Positions 8,021 through 16,406 of a stretch of 64,000 bases of DNA are shown here, one piece after another (position 1 is the first letter of the stretch; each line of letters opens with the position of its first letter). A program made the translations under genes and the position numbers. The notes below the pieces were generated by a model. That model was not told where the DNA came from, ran no database searches, and saw nothing but the letters and a program-made list of their open reading frames with translations. The stretch is from Limnoglobus roseus. GTDB lineage: Bacteria; Planctomycetota; Planctomycetia; Gemmatales; Gemmataceae. The DNA lies in assembly GCF_008254045.1 (NCBI RefSeq), contig NZ_CP042425.1, positions 4,154,001 through 4,218,000 of the forward strand, in the 5' to 3' direction.

Positions 8021-8353
8021 TTACTTGAGGGTGACCTTCGGGCTTTCGACGTGGTGCTTCTTGTCCTTTTCGACGACCTTGCCTTCGACGGTGGCGTCGT
8101 GGTCTTCCTTGCAGACCTTGCCGTGGTACTTTTCGGCGCCGCCCTTGTCGTCGAGATAGTAGATCACTTCCTTATCGCCTTCCTTCACCTTCAGCGCGTG
8201 ACCACACTTGTCGGTTTCTTGGAGGGCGCACTTGGTGCAGGTCAGCTTGCCTTCGAGCTTCTTGGTTTCGCCCTTCTTGGCGTCTTCGGCCAAGGCGACG
8301 ACGCTGAACGAGAGGGCCATCAGGCCGACCGCGAGTGCGAGCAGGGAACGCAT
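8021..8353 (-). CDS. small secreted Cys-containing protein (DUF6370-like)
   Basis: 110 residues from ATG at 8353 with AGGAGT upstream. A clear signal peptide (SLLALAVGLMALSFSVVALA) ends at about residue 22, followed by a Lys-rich mature domain. That domain has CTKCALQETDKCGHAL, a YYLDD segment and a single later Cys (GKVCK). The C-x2-C-x8-C-x-H arrangement suggests metal binding. I believe it matches a small planctomycete family labelled DUF6370; the function is unknown. It is divergent from argB; the 198 bases between hold both promoters, but I cannot assign -35/-10 elements. Confidence 0.7.
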   Translation of the reverse strand: MRSLLALAVGLMALSFSVVALAEDAKKGETKKLEGKLTCTKCALQETDKCGHALKVKEGDKEVIYYLDDKGGAEKYHGKVCKEDHDATVEGKVVEKDKKHHVESPKVTLK

Positions 8354-8551
8354 GGGAGACTCCTGAGTGAAAAGGGGACCAACTGCCAGGGTTGGCGACA
8401 GTGTGGTTCTTCCTCTTATAGTCCGGCCGAAAGCGAAGATCAACGACAGAATCCGATGTTACAAAAAAGACTTCGGACGCACCCGTTGACGCTCTCGCGT
8501 TTCGGCGTATACGTTTACCTTTTCGGCAGAAACCCGCGTTGAACTTGCGGA

Positions 8552-9415
8552 ATGAATAGCACCGCCGTTTTGTTGAAGGCCACCGCCCGTGCCCGCGAGT
8601 TGCGGGGGCGTGTGCTCGTCGTCAAACTCGGCGGCAGCGCGATGGAAGACCCGGCCGCCACGCGGGCCACGCTGGAAAGCGTCGTCGCCCTGCAAACCCT
8701 CGGCGTTCGCCTCGTCCTCGTCCACGGCGGCGGCAAGCCGATCGACCGGGCGATGGCAGCTTCCGGGCTGACGCCGAAGAAGGTTGCCGGCCGGCGGTAC
8801 ACCGACGCGGCCACACTCGACATCGTGGTGCGGGTGCTGTGCGAAAATATTAACGCCGAAATCGTGAAGGGCCTCAATGAACACGGCGGCCGGGCCGAGG
8901 GCGTTGCCGACGCCGCGGCTTTCCCCATCAGCGGTGAAAAGCTGACCCTCGTCGGCGACGACCAACTGCCGATCGACCTCGGGTTCGTCGGCAGCCCCAC
9001 GGTGGTCGACGCAGCGTATCTCGGCGACTTGCTCGACGCGGGCCTCATCCCCGTGATTCCTTCACTCTGCTTGCGAGAAGACGGCGGCTGGCTGAACGTG
9101 AACGCGGACACCATTGCCAGCGCTGTTGCCGGGGCGCTACGGGCTGATGCTACCATCTTCCTCACCGACACGCCCGGCATCCTCCGCGACAAGAACGACC
9201 CGAACTCGCGGATCGAAACCGTGTCCGTGAAGGACGCCAAGCAGTTGATCGCCGACCGCGTCATCGACGGCGGGATGATCCCGAAGGTCGAGGCGTGCTT
9301 CGAAGCCCTGGCTGCCGGGGCGAAGCGGGCGGTCATTCTCGACGGCCGCGTGCCGCACGCTTTGCTGGCGGAATTCGTCGGCGAGGCCATCGTCGGCACG
9401 CAGATTGTTCCTTGA
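8552..9415 (+). CDS. argB: acetylglutamate kinase
   Basis: ArgB phosphorylates N-acetyl-L-glutamate, the second step of arginine synthesis. 287 residues, typical length. Amino acid kinase signatures: VVKLGGSAM near residue 23 (phosphate-binding Lys), LVHGGGKPID near 60, GRRYTDAATLDIV, the NVNADTIASAVAGAL nucleotide-binding region, FLTDTPGIL, and the conserved GGMIPKVEAC. It is immediately followed by argD 26 bases later, so they form an operon. I see no N-terminal extension of the arginine-inhibited type, so feedback control cannot be judged. Confidence 0.97.
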   Translation: MNSTAVLLKATARARELRGRVLVVKLGGSAMEDPAATRATLESVVALQTLGVRLVLVHGGGKPIDRAMAASGLTPKKVAGRRYTDAATLDIVVRVLCENINAEIVKGLNEHGGRAEGVADAAAFPISGEKLTLVGDDQLPIDLGFVGSPTVVDAAYLGDLLDAGLIPVIPSLCLREDGGWLNVNADTIASAVAGALRADATIFLTDTPGILRDKNDPNSRIETVSVKDAKQLIADRVIDGGMIPKVEACFEALAAGAKRAVILDGRVPHALLAEFVGEAIVGTQIVP

Positions 9416-9441
9416 ACCCAAACGGAGTCACCACACCTTCC

Positions 9442-10650
9442 ATGTCCGACACCGAAACCCTGAGTTCGCAAGACATCATCGCCCGTGCCAAGCAGTACGT
9501 GATCGGGAACTACACCCGCTATCCCGTCGCTCTGGTCCGCGGCGAAGGCTCGTGGGTGTGGGACGCGGAAGGCAACCGCTATCTCGATTTCTTCCCCGGC
9601 TGGGGCTGCGGCATCATCGGCCACTGCCCGCCGAGGGTCGTCGCGGCCGTACAGGATCAAGTCGCCACGCTCATCCACGTGCCGAACACGTGGTACACCG
9701 AGCCGCAGACGCTGCTCGCTGAAGCCCTGAGCGAACGGACCGGGTGGGGCGGCCAGAGCTTCTTCTGCAACAGCGGCACGGAAGCGAACGAGGCCGCCAT
9801 CAAGCTCGCCCGCCTCAACGGCAAGCCGAAGGGGAAGTACAAGATCGTCACGATGACGAACAGCTTCCACGGCCGGACCTACGGCTCGCTCACGGCGACG
9901 GCCCAGCCGAAGTACCACGCCGGCGTCGAGCCGATGCTGCCCGGCTTCGTGTACGCCCCGCACGGCGACCTCGATGCGGTGGCCAAACTCATCGACAACG
10001 AGACGGCCGCGATCCTCCTCGAACCGATTCAGGGCGAGGGCGGCGTCAACCTCCCGCCGAACGGCTACCTCGAAGGCCTGCGCGAACTCTGCGACCGCCA
10101 CAGCATGTTGCTGATGCTCGACGAAGTGCAGACCGGCATGGGCCGCACCGGGAAGTGGTTCGCGCACCAGCACTGGAACATCGTCCCGGATGTCATCACG
10201 CTAGCCAAGGCCGTCGCCGGCGGCATCGCCTTGGGGGCCGTCATCGCGAAGCCGGAAGTCGCGGCGAAGCTCGTCCCCGGCACGCACGCCGCCACGTTCG
10301 GCGGCAACCCGGTCGCCTCCGTCGCGGCCCTCGCCACCATCGCGACCTTCGACGAAGAGAACCTGTTGGAACGGGCCACGCAAGTCGGCGAGCGGTTCCA
10401 GGCCCACTTCACGGCCCTCAAGGCCGAGTGCCCGTTGATTCAAGAAATCCGCGTGAAGGGTGCGATGATCGGCCTGCAACTGAGCGTCGACGGTAGCCCG
10501 ATCGTGGAAGCCTGCCTGAAGCGCGGCCTGCTCATCAACTGCACGCACAAAACAGTCATCCGCCTGCTGCCGGCGGTGAACATCGAATCGCAGCAGATCG
10601 ACGACGGTTGTGCGATTCTCCGCGAGGTGTTGTTGGCCCACAGTGTGTGA
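9442..10650 (+). CDS. argD: acetylornithine aminotransferase (class III)
   Basis: 402 residues from ATG at 9442. Converts N-acetylglutamate semialdehyde to N-acetylornithine with PLP. Visible family features: RGEGSWVWDAEGNRYLDF at the N-terminus, FFCNSGTEANEAAIKLAR, SFHGRTYG, EPIQGEGG, LLMLDEVQTGMGRTG, and the PLP-binding Lys in ITLAKAVAGG (about residue 256). The C-terminal segment CLKRGLLINCTHKTVIRLLPA is typical. Placement between argB and argF agrees with ArgD rather than another class III enzyme. A terminator follows it. Confidence 0.95.
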   Translation: MSDTETLSSQDIIARAKQYVIGNYTRYPVALVRGEGSWVWDAEGNRYLDFFPGWGCGIIGHCPPRVVAAVQDQVATLIHVPNTWYTEPQTLLAEALSERTGWGGQSFFCNSGTEANEAAIKLARLNGKPKGKYKIVTMTNSFHGRTYGSLTATAQPKYHAGVEPMLPGFVYAPHGDLDAVAKLIDNETAAILLEPIQGEGGVNLPPNGYLEGLRELCDRHSMLLMLDEVQTGMGRTGKWFAHQHWNIVPDVITLAKAVAGGIALGAVIAKPEVAAKLVPGTHAATFGGNPVASVAALATIATFDEENLLERATQVGERFQAHFTALKAECPLIQEIRVKGAMIGLQLSVDGSPIVEACLKRGLLINCTHKTVIRLLPAVNIESQQIDDGCAILREVLLAHSV

Positions 10651-10674
10651 GTGTTAACCGAACTTTCCACCCCG

Positions 10675-10702
10675 AAGCCCGCGGACAACTGTTCGCGGGC
10701 TT
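10675..10702 (+). terminator. terminator-like hairpin between argD and argF
   Basis: A 9-bp GC-rich stem (10675-10683 with 10694-10702), a 10-base loop, then a T/C-rich run. It ends only 21 bases before argF, so argF either has its own promoter overlapping this region or depends on read-through. Confidence 0.65.
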
Positions 10703-10723
10703 TCCCTCTTGAAGGTGTCGCGA

Positions 10724-11635
10724 ATGCGTCACTTCCTGAACCTGATCGACATCACGACCGACGAACTCCGGCACCTGCTGGCCGAGGCCGCCCGGCTGAA
10801 GTCGGCCCGCCAGCGGCGCATCCCGACGCCGACGCTGACGGGCAAGGTCGTCGCGCTGATCTTCGAGAAGCCGTCGTTGCGGACGCGGGTGAGCTTCGAG
10901 GCCGGCGTCGCCCAACTCGGCGGCACGAGCCTGTTCTTCCCCGGCAACGAGATCGGCTTGGGTTGGCGGGAAACGCTGGCCGACTTCACTCGCACGATGA
11001 GCCGGTTCGTGGACGCGATGGTCCTCCGCGTTTTCCAGCACAGCACGCTTGACGGCATTGCCGCGCACGCGACCGTGCCGGTGATTAACGCCCTCTCCGA
11101 CTGGTCGCACCCGTGTCAGGCCATCGCCGACGCGCTGACGATTCAGGAACACCTCGGCACCGTGGCCGGCAAGACGATCGCCTTCGTCGGGGACGGCAAC
11201 AACGTCTCGCGGTCACTCGCGGTCGCCGTCGGCAAACTCGGCGGCAAGCTCATCCTGTCCTGCCCGAAGGGGTACGGCTTCGATGAGAAGTTCCGCACGG
11301 ACTACACGGCTCGGGTGTCGCCGGACTTCCCCGAAGAAGTGAACGACCCGCTCGCCGCGGTCGCGTCAGCCGACGTGATCTACACCGATGTTTGGACGAG
11401 CATGGGCCAGGAAGCCGAGCGCGAGGAGCGGCTGCGGAAGTTCGCCGGCTTCCAGGTGAATGCGAAACTGCTCGCCGCCGCCCCGAAGCACTGCAAGGTG
11501 CTGCACTGCCTCCCTGCCCACCGCGGCGAGGAGATCACCGACGACGTGGTCGACGGCCCGCAAAGCGTCGTCTTCGACGAAGCCGAGAACCGCCTGCACG
11601 CGCAGAAGGCGCTGCTGGAGTGGCTGCTGAAGTAG
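10724..11635 (+). CDS. argF: ornithine carbamoyltransferase
   Basis: 303 residues from ATG at 10724 (a TTG at 10709 in frame is less likely; GAAGGTG precedes the ATG). Condenses ornithine with carbamoyl phosphate to citrulline. The carbamoyl-phosphate loop reads SLRTR (residues 50-54; usual STRTR), and HPCQ is present near 128. The ornithine-binding SMG motif is SMGQEAEREERL, and HCLPAHRGEE carries the catalytic Cys near 260. The Ser-Leu form of the STRTR loop is also found in other bacterial ArgF/ArgF' proteins. Acetylornithine or succinylornithine specificity is a less likely alternative. Confidence 0.93.
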   Translation: MRHFLNLIDITTDELRHLLAEAARLKSARQRRIPTPTLTGKVVALIFEKPSLRTRVSFEAGVAQLGGTSLFFPGNEIGLGWRETLADFTRTMSRFVDAMVLRVFQHSTLDGIAAHATVPVINALSDWSHPCQAIADALTIQEHLGTVAGKTIAFVGDGNNVSRSLAVAVGKLGGKLILSCPKGYGFDEKFRTDYTARVSPDFPEEVNDPLAAVASADVIYTDVWTSMGQEAEREERLRKFAGFQVNAKLLAAAPKHCKVLHCLPAHRGEEITDDVVDGPQSVVFDEAENRLHAQKALLEWLLK

Positions 11636-11637
11636 GT

Positions 11638-11670
11638 GGTGCCGTTGGGATCGTCACCAACAACGGCACC
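11638..11670. terminator. bidirectional terminator between argF and the M13 peptidase gene
   Basis: A perfect 10-bp stem (11638-11647 with 11661-11670) with a 13-base loop in the 46-base gap between two convergent genes. There is no strong T-run, so it may act by hairpin alone. Confidence 0.6.
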
Positions 11671-11681
11671 GCACGGACTCC

Positions 11682-13697
11682 TCACCAGATGCGGACGCGG
11701 TCGGCGGCCGGCAGCCAGAGCTTGTCGCCTTCCTTCACGCCGAAGGCGTCGTAGAACTCGGTCAGGTTGCGGATCACGCCGTTGCACCGGAACTCCGGCG
11801 GCGAGTGCGGGTCGGTCGCTAGCCGCCGGCTCAAGGCGGCGTCCCGGTACTTCGCCCGCCACACCTGCGCCCAGCCGAAGAAGAACCGCTGCGGGCCGGT
11901 CCACCCGTCGATGCTCGGGGCGGCCGTTCCCTTGAGCGAGAGCGTGTACGCCTTGTGGGCGATCGTCAGCCCGCCGAGGTCGCCGATGTTCTCACCGATC
12001 GTCAGCGCCCCGTTGACCGATTGGCCGGGCAGTTGTTGCGGCTGGAAGGCGTTGTACTGCTGGACGAGTGCCCGCGTCCGCTTCTGGAACTCCTTCTTGT
12101 CGTCGGCCGTCCACCAGTCCTTCAGGTTGCCGTCGCCGTCGTACTTCGCCCCCTGGTCGTCGAACCCGTGGCCGATCTCGTGCCCGATGACCGCCCCGAT
12201 GCCGCCGTAGTTGACCGCGTCGTCGGCAGTGGGGTCGAAGAACGGTGGTTGTAGAATGGCCGCCGGGAAGACGATCTCGTTCATCCCGGGGTTGTAGTAA
12301 GCGTTTACCGTCTGCGGCGTCATGTGCCACTCGTTGCGATCGACCCGCTGGCCGAGCTTGCCGAGTTGGTAGTCGAGGGCGAACGCCGCGGCTCGCTGCC
12401 GGTTGCCGACCAGGTCGTCGGGCTTCACCTCCAGCTTGGAATAATCCCGCCACTGGTCGGGGTAGCCGATCTTGGGCGTGAACTTGGCCAGCTTTTGGAG
12501 GGCCTTGGCCTTCGTCTCGGCCGACATCCAGTCGAGGGCCTGGATGTCCACCCGGTACGCCTCGATGAGGTTGGCGACCAGCACCTTCATCTTGTCCTTG
12601 GCCGCAGGCGGGAAGTGCTTTTCGACGTACAGCTTGCCGACGGCCTCGCCGAGTGCCCCTTCGACGAGAGCCACCCCACGCTTCCACCGGGGTTGCATCT
12701 CCGGCGTGCCCAGCAGCGTCTTGCCGGAGAACGCGAAGTCTTCGGCCACGAACGGCTCGGACAGTAGTGGCGCGCGGCTGCTCACGACGCGCCAGGTGAG
12801 GTACGTCTTCCAGTCGGCGATCGGGAACGTGTCGAGCGTCTTGGCCAGGTCGGTCAGGAAGCTCGGCTCCCGGACAACAACCTCTCGGACGGCCTTGCTT
12901 CCCACCCTGTCGAACCAGGGGTCGAGATCAAGCCCCGGGATCAACGCCTTCACGCCGTCGCGGGTAAACTTGTTGTAAGTTTGGTCGGCATCGCGGGTGC
13001 GGACGTTGTCCCAGTGGCCCTTGGCGATGGCCGTCTCCACCGCCAGGATTTGTGCGGCGGCCTTGTCCGGGGCGGGCACCTTCGCCAGCGCGAGCATCTT
13101 TCCGACGTGGGCGACGTAGCTTTTCCGCAGGTCGTCGTACTTCGCCTCGCGGTAGTAGGACTCGTTCGGCAGACTCAGCCCGCCCTGTTCGAGGTAGGTC
13201 GTGTACTGGTCCGACTGCTTGGCGTCGGTGCTCACGTACAGGCCGAACAGACCGGGCACGCCGGTCCGCTGGAGGTCGGCCAGGGCGAGGACTAACCTGG
13301 CCTTGTCCTTGATCGCGGCGATGGCGTCCAGTTCCGGTTGGATCGGCGTGAGGCCGAGTTGGTTCGCCCGTGCTTCGTCCAGGAACGAAGCGTAGAGGTC
13401 CGCGATCTTTTGGGCATCCGCGCCGCCCTTGCCCTTCACGGCGTCTTCGAGGATCGCTCGCACGCGCTCTTCGGAGCGGTCGCGGAGTTCGAAGAACGCG
13501 CCGTCGGCGGGGCGATCGCCCGGGATTTCCGACTCCTTCAGCCACTTGCCGTTCACACTGCGGTACAGGTCGTCCTGCGGGCGAACGGCGGAATCGAAGG
13601 TCTTCTTGTCGATGCCGGATTTCGGCGATGGTTCTGCCGCAAACGCTGTCACAAGGCCCGTGACGAGCGCGAAGGCCGCGACGGATGAGGCTTTCAT
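11682..13697 (-). CDS. secreted M13 (neprilysin-type) zinc metallopeptidase
   Basis: 671 residues from ATG at 13697. A signal peptide (VAAFALVTGLVTAFA) is followed by the M13 N-terminal domain (RPQDDLYRSVNGKWL, a family hallmark). The catalytic domain shows VNAYYNP, the zinc motif HEIGH near residue 505 with FDDQGAKYD after it, and the third ligand in ENIGDLGG near 568. M13 enzymes cleave oligopeptides. Proteins of this family usually end in a CxxW tetrapeptide; here the end reads RVRIW, so the Trp is kept but the Cys position is not Cys. The cell envelope or periplasm is the likely site. Convergent with argF. Confidence 0.92.
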   Translation of the reverse strand: MKASSVAAFALVTGLVTAFAAEPSPKSGIDKKTFDSAVRPQDDLYRSVNGKWLKESEIPGDRPADGAFFELRDRSEERVRAILEDAVKGKGGADAQKIADLYASFLDEARANQLGLTPIQPELDAIAAIKDKARLVLALADLQRTGVPGLFGLYVSTDAKQSDQYTTYLEQGGLSLPNESYYREAKYDDLRKSYVAHVGKMLALAKVPAPDKAAAQILAVETAIAKGHWDNVRTRDADQTYNKFTRDGVKALIPGLDLDPWFDRVGSKAVREVVVREPSFLTDLAKTLDTFPIADWKTYLTWRVVSSRAPLLSEPFVAEDFAFSGKTLLGTPEMQPRWKRGVALVEGALGEAVGKLYVEKHFPPAAKDKMKVLVANLIEAYRVDIQALDWMSAETKAKALQKLAKFTPKIGYPDQWRDYSKLEVKPDDLVGNRQRAAAFALDYQLGKLGQRVDRNEWHMTPQTVNAYYNPGMNEIVFPAAILQPPFFDPTADDAVNYGGIGAVIGHEIGHGFDDQGAKYDGDGNLKDWWTADDKKEFQKRTRALVQQYNAFQPQQLPGQSVNGALTIGENIGDLGGLTIAHKAYTLSLKGTAAPSIDGWTGPQRFFFGWAQVWRAKYRDAALSRRLATDPHSPPEFRCNGVIRNLTEFYDAFGVKEGDKLWLPAADRVRIW

Positions 13698-13905
13698 GTT
13701 CAGAAGTACTCCACCAGAAACACACCCGCGGTCTAGGGGCGGGGGTCGAATCAATCTTGAGAGGGTTCAGCCCGATTGTACGAACTTGGGCGGCACGGGC
13801 GTTTGGGCCGAAAAGCGATTCTCCTCTTTCACGCACGCTCTCGCGTGGCAACACTATAACGGTTCGCCTCGGTCCGGTTCATCACCTTCGAGGAGGTTCG
13901 CACCA

Positions 13906-14994
13906 ATGGACGTCATCAAGGCAACGGGTCGGTACGAGGCATGGCTGAGAACGGTCCTCCCGTTTGACGTGTACGAACCGGACCTCGACCACAAGCACCG
14001 GCTGATGTCCGACCCGCTCGACCCGTTCCCGTTTTTCCGCGGGACCTACTACCGTTGGGCACAGTTGTGGGCGGGAACGGCCGGCCCGTTGGCGGCCGCG
14101 CCGCGGGTGCTGTCGGTGGGCGACCTGCACGTGGAGAACTATGGCACCTGGCGGGACGCCGACGGCCGGCTCTGTTGGGGCGTCAACGATTTCGACGAGG
14201 CGGACGACTTGCCGTACACCAACGACCTCGTCCGCCTCGCGGTGAGCGCCCGGTTCGCCAGGAAGGGTGACGTTTTGAACGTCAAACTCGGCCGCGCTTG
14301 CGAGGTCATCCTCGACGGCTACCGCGAATGCCTGACAGCCGGTGGCGGCGGGTTCGTGTTAGAAGAACGGCATTCCCACCTCCGACGGATGGCCCTCTCG
14401 GCCGACCGCGAGCCGTCGTCGGTGTGGCAGAAGTTGTCGTCGTTGGAGGTAAACCCGCCGGTCGAACCGCCGGCCGAGGTGTGTGCGGAACTGGGTGCGT
14501 CGTTGCCCGCCGGTGTGACAAACGTCGGGTACCGGCGGCGGCCGAAGGCCGGGGTCGGCAGCCTCGGGCGGGCACGGTACATCGCACTCGCGAACTGGGC
14601 CGGTGGTTGGGTGTGCCGAGAGGCGAAGGCCGCCGCCCCGCCGGCGACCGCTTGGGCGACGGACACCGCCGGCAAGCCGCGATCGGCCGAGGCACTGGCG
14701 GCGACCACCCGTCCGGCAGACCCGTTCTACCGCCCCGGCCCGCGGTGGATCGTCCGGCGGCTCGGTCCCCACGTCTCGCGAATCGAACTCGGTGATTTGG
14801 TTCGCGCCGAGGCCGAACGAGTGCTACGGGCGATGGGTGCAGAAGTCGCGAACGTCCACGTCACGTCGCGGGTGGCGATCCTGAACGACCTCGGTGGCCG
14901 CCCGGCGGACTGGTTGGAAAAGGCCGCGCGGTCGATGTTCGACGTGGTCGAGCAGGACTGGATCGCGTGGCGGGCGGGCCACGCCGGAACATGA
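13906..14994 (+). CDS. DUF2252 family protein (kinase-like fold)
   Basis: 362 residues; the ATG at 13906 has a perfect AGGAGG ten bases upstream. DUF2252 features: FFRGTYYRWAQ near the N-terminus, SVGDLHVENYGTWRD (about 71-80, the HxxN-type catalytic loop of kinase-like proteins), VNDFDEADDLPYTNDLVRLA (the DxD-like motif), and the C-terminal RRLGPHVSRIEL. DUF2252 proteins resemble aminoglycoside or homoserine kinase folds; their substrate is unknown. It is separated by 15 bases from the convergent DUF1501 gene, and its upstream gene is divergent, so it is monocistronic. Confidence 0.88.
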   Translation: MDVIKATGRYEAWLRTVLPFDVYEPDLDHKHRLMSDPLDPFPFFRGTYYRWAQLWAGTAGPLAAAPRVLSVGDLHVENYGTWRDADGRLCWGVNDFDEADDLPYTNDLVRLAVSARFARKGDVLNVKLGRACEVILDGYRECLTAGGGGFVLEERHSHLRRMALSADREPSSVWQKLSSLEVNPPVEPPAEVCAELGASLPAGVTNVGYRRRPKAGVGSLGRARYIALANWAGGWVCREAKAAAPPATAWATDTAGKPRSAEALAATTRPADPFYRPGPRWIVRRLGPHVSRIELGDLVRAEAERVLRAMGAEVANVHVTSRVAILNDLGGRPADWLEKAARSMFDVVEQDWIAWRAGHAGT

Positions 14995-15009
14995 CGGCCC
15001 GATGCCGCC

Positions 15010-16266
15010 TCAAAACATCGCCGTGATCGGCTTGCCGCCGTCGGTAATGGGGACGGGGCGGGAACCGTCCATGAGTTCTTTGCCCGGGTCGATGCCGAGG
15101 GCGGCGTGGATCGTGGCGTGGAAGTCCGGCAGCGGCACGGTGCGGTCGACGATCGTCTTGCCGAGGTCGTCGGTTGTGCCGTAAGCGCCGCGGTGGTTCA
15201 ACCCGCCGCCGGCCAGCAAGAGCGAGAAGGTTGTGCCCTGGTGCCCGCGCCCGCCGCGGCCGTCGAACTCGGGCGGACGGCCGAACTCGGTGCCGAGAAC
15301 GATCAGCGTTTTGTCGAGCAGTTTTTGGGCCTTCAAATCGACGATCAGCCCGGCGAGCGCGCGGTCGAGTTCTTGAACGAGCAGGTGTTGGTTGTCGATC
15401 CCCTCGTTGTGGACGTCCCACCCGGTGCCGTTGAGGAAGTTCAAGTTGTGCGACACCTCGACGAACCGCACGCCGGCTTGCACCAGTCGCCGGGCGAGGA
15501 GGCAGCGCTGGCCGAACTCGCCGCCGTAGGACTCGCGCACCGCGGCCGGTTCGGCTTTCAGGTCGAAGTGCCGCATGAACTTCGGTCCCGCCAGTCGCAG
15601 CGCGGCCGCCTGGCTCTCTTCGTACTCGGCGAGAAGCGAGCCGGTTTCGGCGTGGCCCGCGGTCGTGCCGAGTAACTTCTGCCGGGCGGCGGCCCGGCCC
15701 TCGTCCACGTCCGCCGGCCGCGTGAACCCCGCGGGGCCGGTGGTCGTGTCCACGAGGTAGACGTAGCCCGCCTTCGAGCCGAGGAAGCCGGGACCGCGAC
15801 TCACGTTCGGGTAGCCGATGAGCATGTACGCGGGCACACTCGGGTCGGCTGCGCCGCGCTCGTGGGCGATGATCGACCCGATCGAGGGATATGTCACGTT
15901 GCCGCTGACCATCCGCCCGGTGTGGACGAGGTTCGTGGCGAATGCGTGCTCGTCGATGACCTTGTGGTTGACCGTGCGAACGGCGGTGACGTGCTCCATC
16001 ACCTTGGCCACGTTCGGCAGGTGTTCGCACACCCGCACGCCCTTGACCGCCGTTTCGATGGAATCGTACAGTGAGCCAGCCTTCTTATTCGGCCCCTTGT
16101 TCGCGGCCTTCGCCTTCGGGTCGAACGTGTCGAGTTGGCCCATCCCGCCGCCGAGCCAGAGGAAAATGCAATGCTCGGCCTTCCCCTTCGGAAGTGCGGG
16201 CGAAGCCGTACCGATGGCGGGAAGGGTCGCGGCGGCGGATGCGGCGAGAAAGTGTCGGCGGTTCAT
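15010..16266 (-). CDS. DUF1501 family protein with Tat-like signal
   Basis: 418 residues from ATG at 16266. The N-terminus MNRRHFLAASAAATLPAIG is a twin-arginine-type signal. The mature part has the DUF1501 features CIFLWLGGGMGQLDTFDPKA, an HLPNVAKVM...VRTVNH segment, GPKFMRHFD, CLLARRLVQAGVRFVEV, TLIVLGTEFGRPPE and the C-terminal HATIHAALGID. DUF1501 is related to the alkaline phosphatase/sulfatase superfamily. In planctomycetes it is almost always the partner of a PSCyt1/DUF1549/DUF1553 protein, as here directly upstream. The pair is thought to work on extracytoplasmic polymers; the reaction is unknown. Confidence 0.93.
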   Translation of the reverse strand: MNRRHFLAASAAATLPAIGTASPALPKGKAEHCIFLWLGGGMGQLDTFDPKAKAANKGPNKKAGSLYDSIETAVKGVRVCEHLPNVAKVMEHVTAVRTVNHKVIDEHAFATNLVHTGRMVSGNVTYPSIGSIIAHERGAADPSVPAYMLIGYPNVSRGPGFLGSKAGYVYLVDTTTGPAGFTRPADVDEGRAAARQKLLGTTAGHAETGSLLAEYEESQAAALRLAGPKFMRHFDLKAEPAAVRESYGGEFGQRCLLARRLVQAGVRFVEVSHNLNFLNGTGWDVHNEGIDNQHLLVQELDRALAGLIVDLKAQKLLDKTLIVLGTEFGRPPEFDGRGGRGHQGTTFSLLLAGGGLNHRGAYGTTDDLGKTIVDRTVPLPDFHATIHAALGIDPGKELMDGSRPVPITDGGKPITAMF

Positions 16267-16286
16267 GGGAAGGTCTCGGTATAAAT

Positions 16287-16400
16287 CGAAGACGTTAACC
16301 ACAGAGGGCACAGAGAACACCGAGGAATATGGATCAAGAATGATTCCTTCTCGTCGGCCTTATTTGTCTTTCTCTGTGCCCACTGTGGTTAACGTCTTCG
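16287..16400. repeat. 30-bp near-perfect inverted repeat (dispersed-repeat family, copy A)
   Basis: Left arm 16287-16316 and right arm 16371-16400 are reverse complements at 29 of 30 positions, around a 54-base centre. It lies in the 140-base gap between two same-strand genes. The arm motif (TTAACCACAGAGGGCACAGAGA) is of the type widely dispersed in bacterial genomes and is related to the palindrome at 47385-47480. Transcribed on the - strand it would form a long stem between the two mRNA cistrons. Confidence 0.85.
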
Positions 16401-16406
16401 GGAATT

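Noticed and set aside
8515..10173. 552-codon open frame on the - strand
   Set aside because: Antisense to argB and argD, which have complete family motifs; no motifs of its own.
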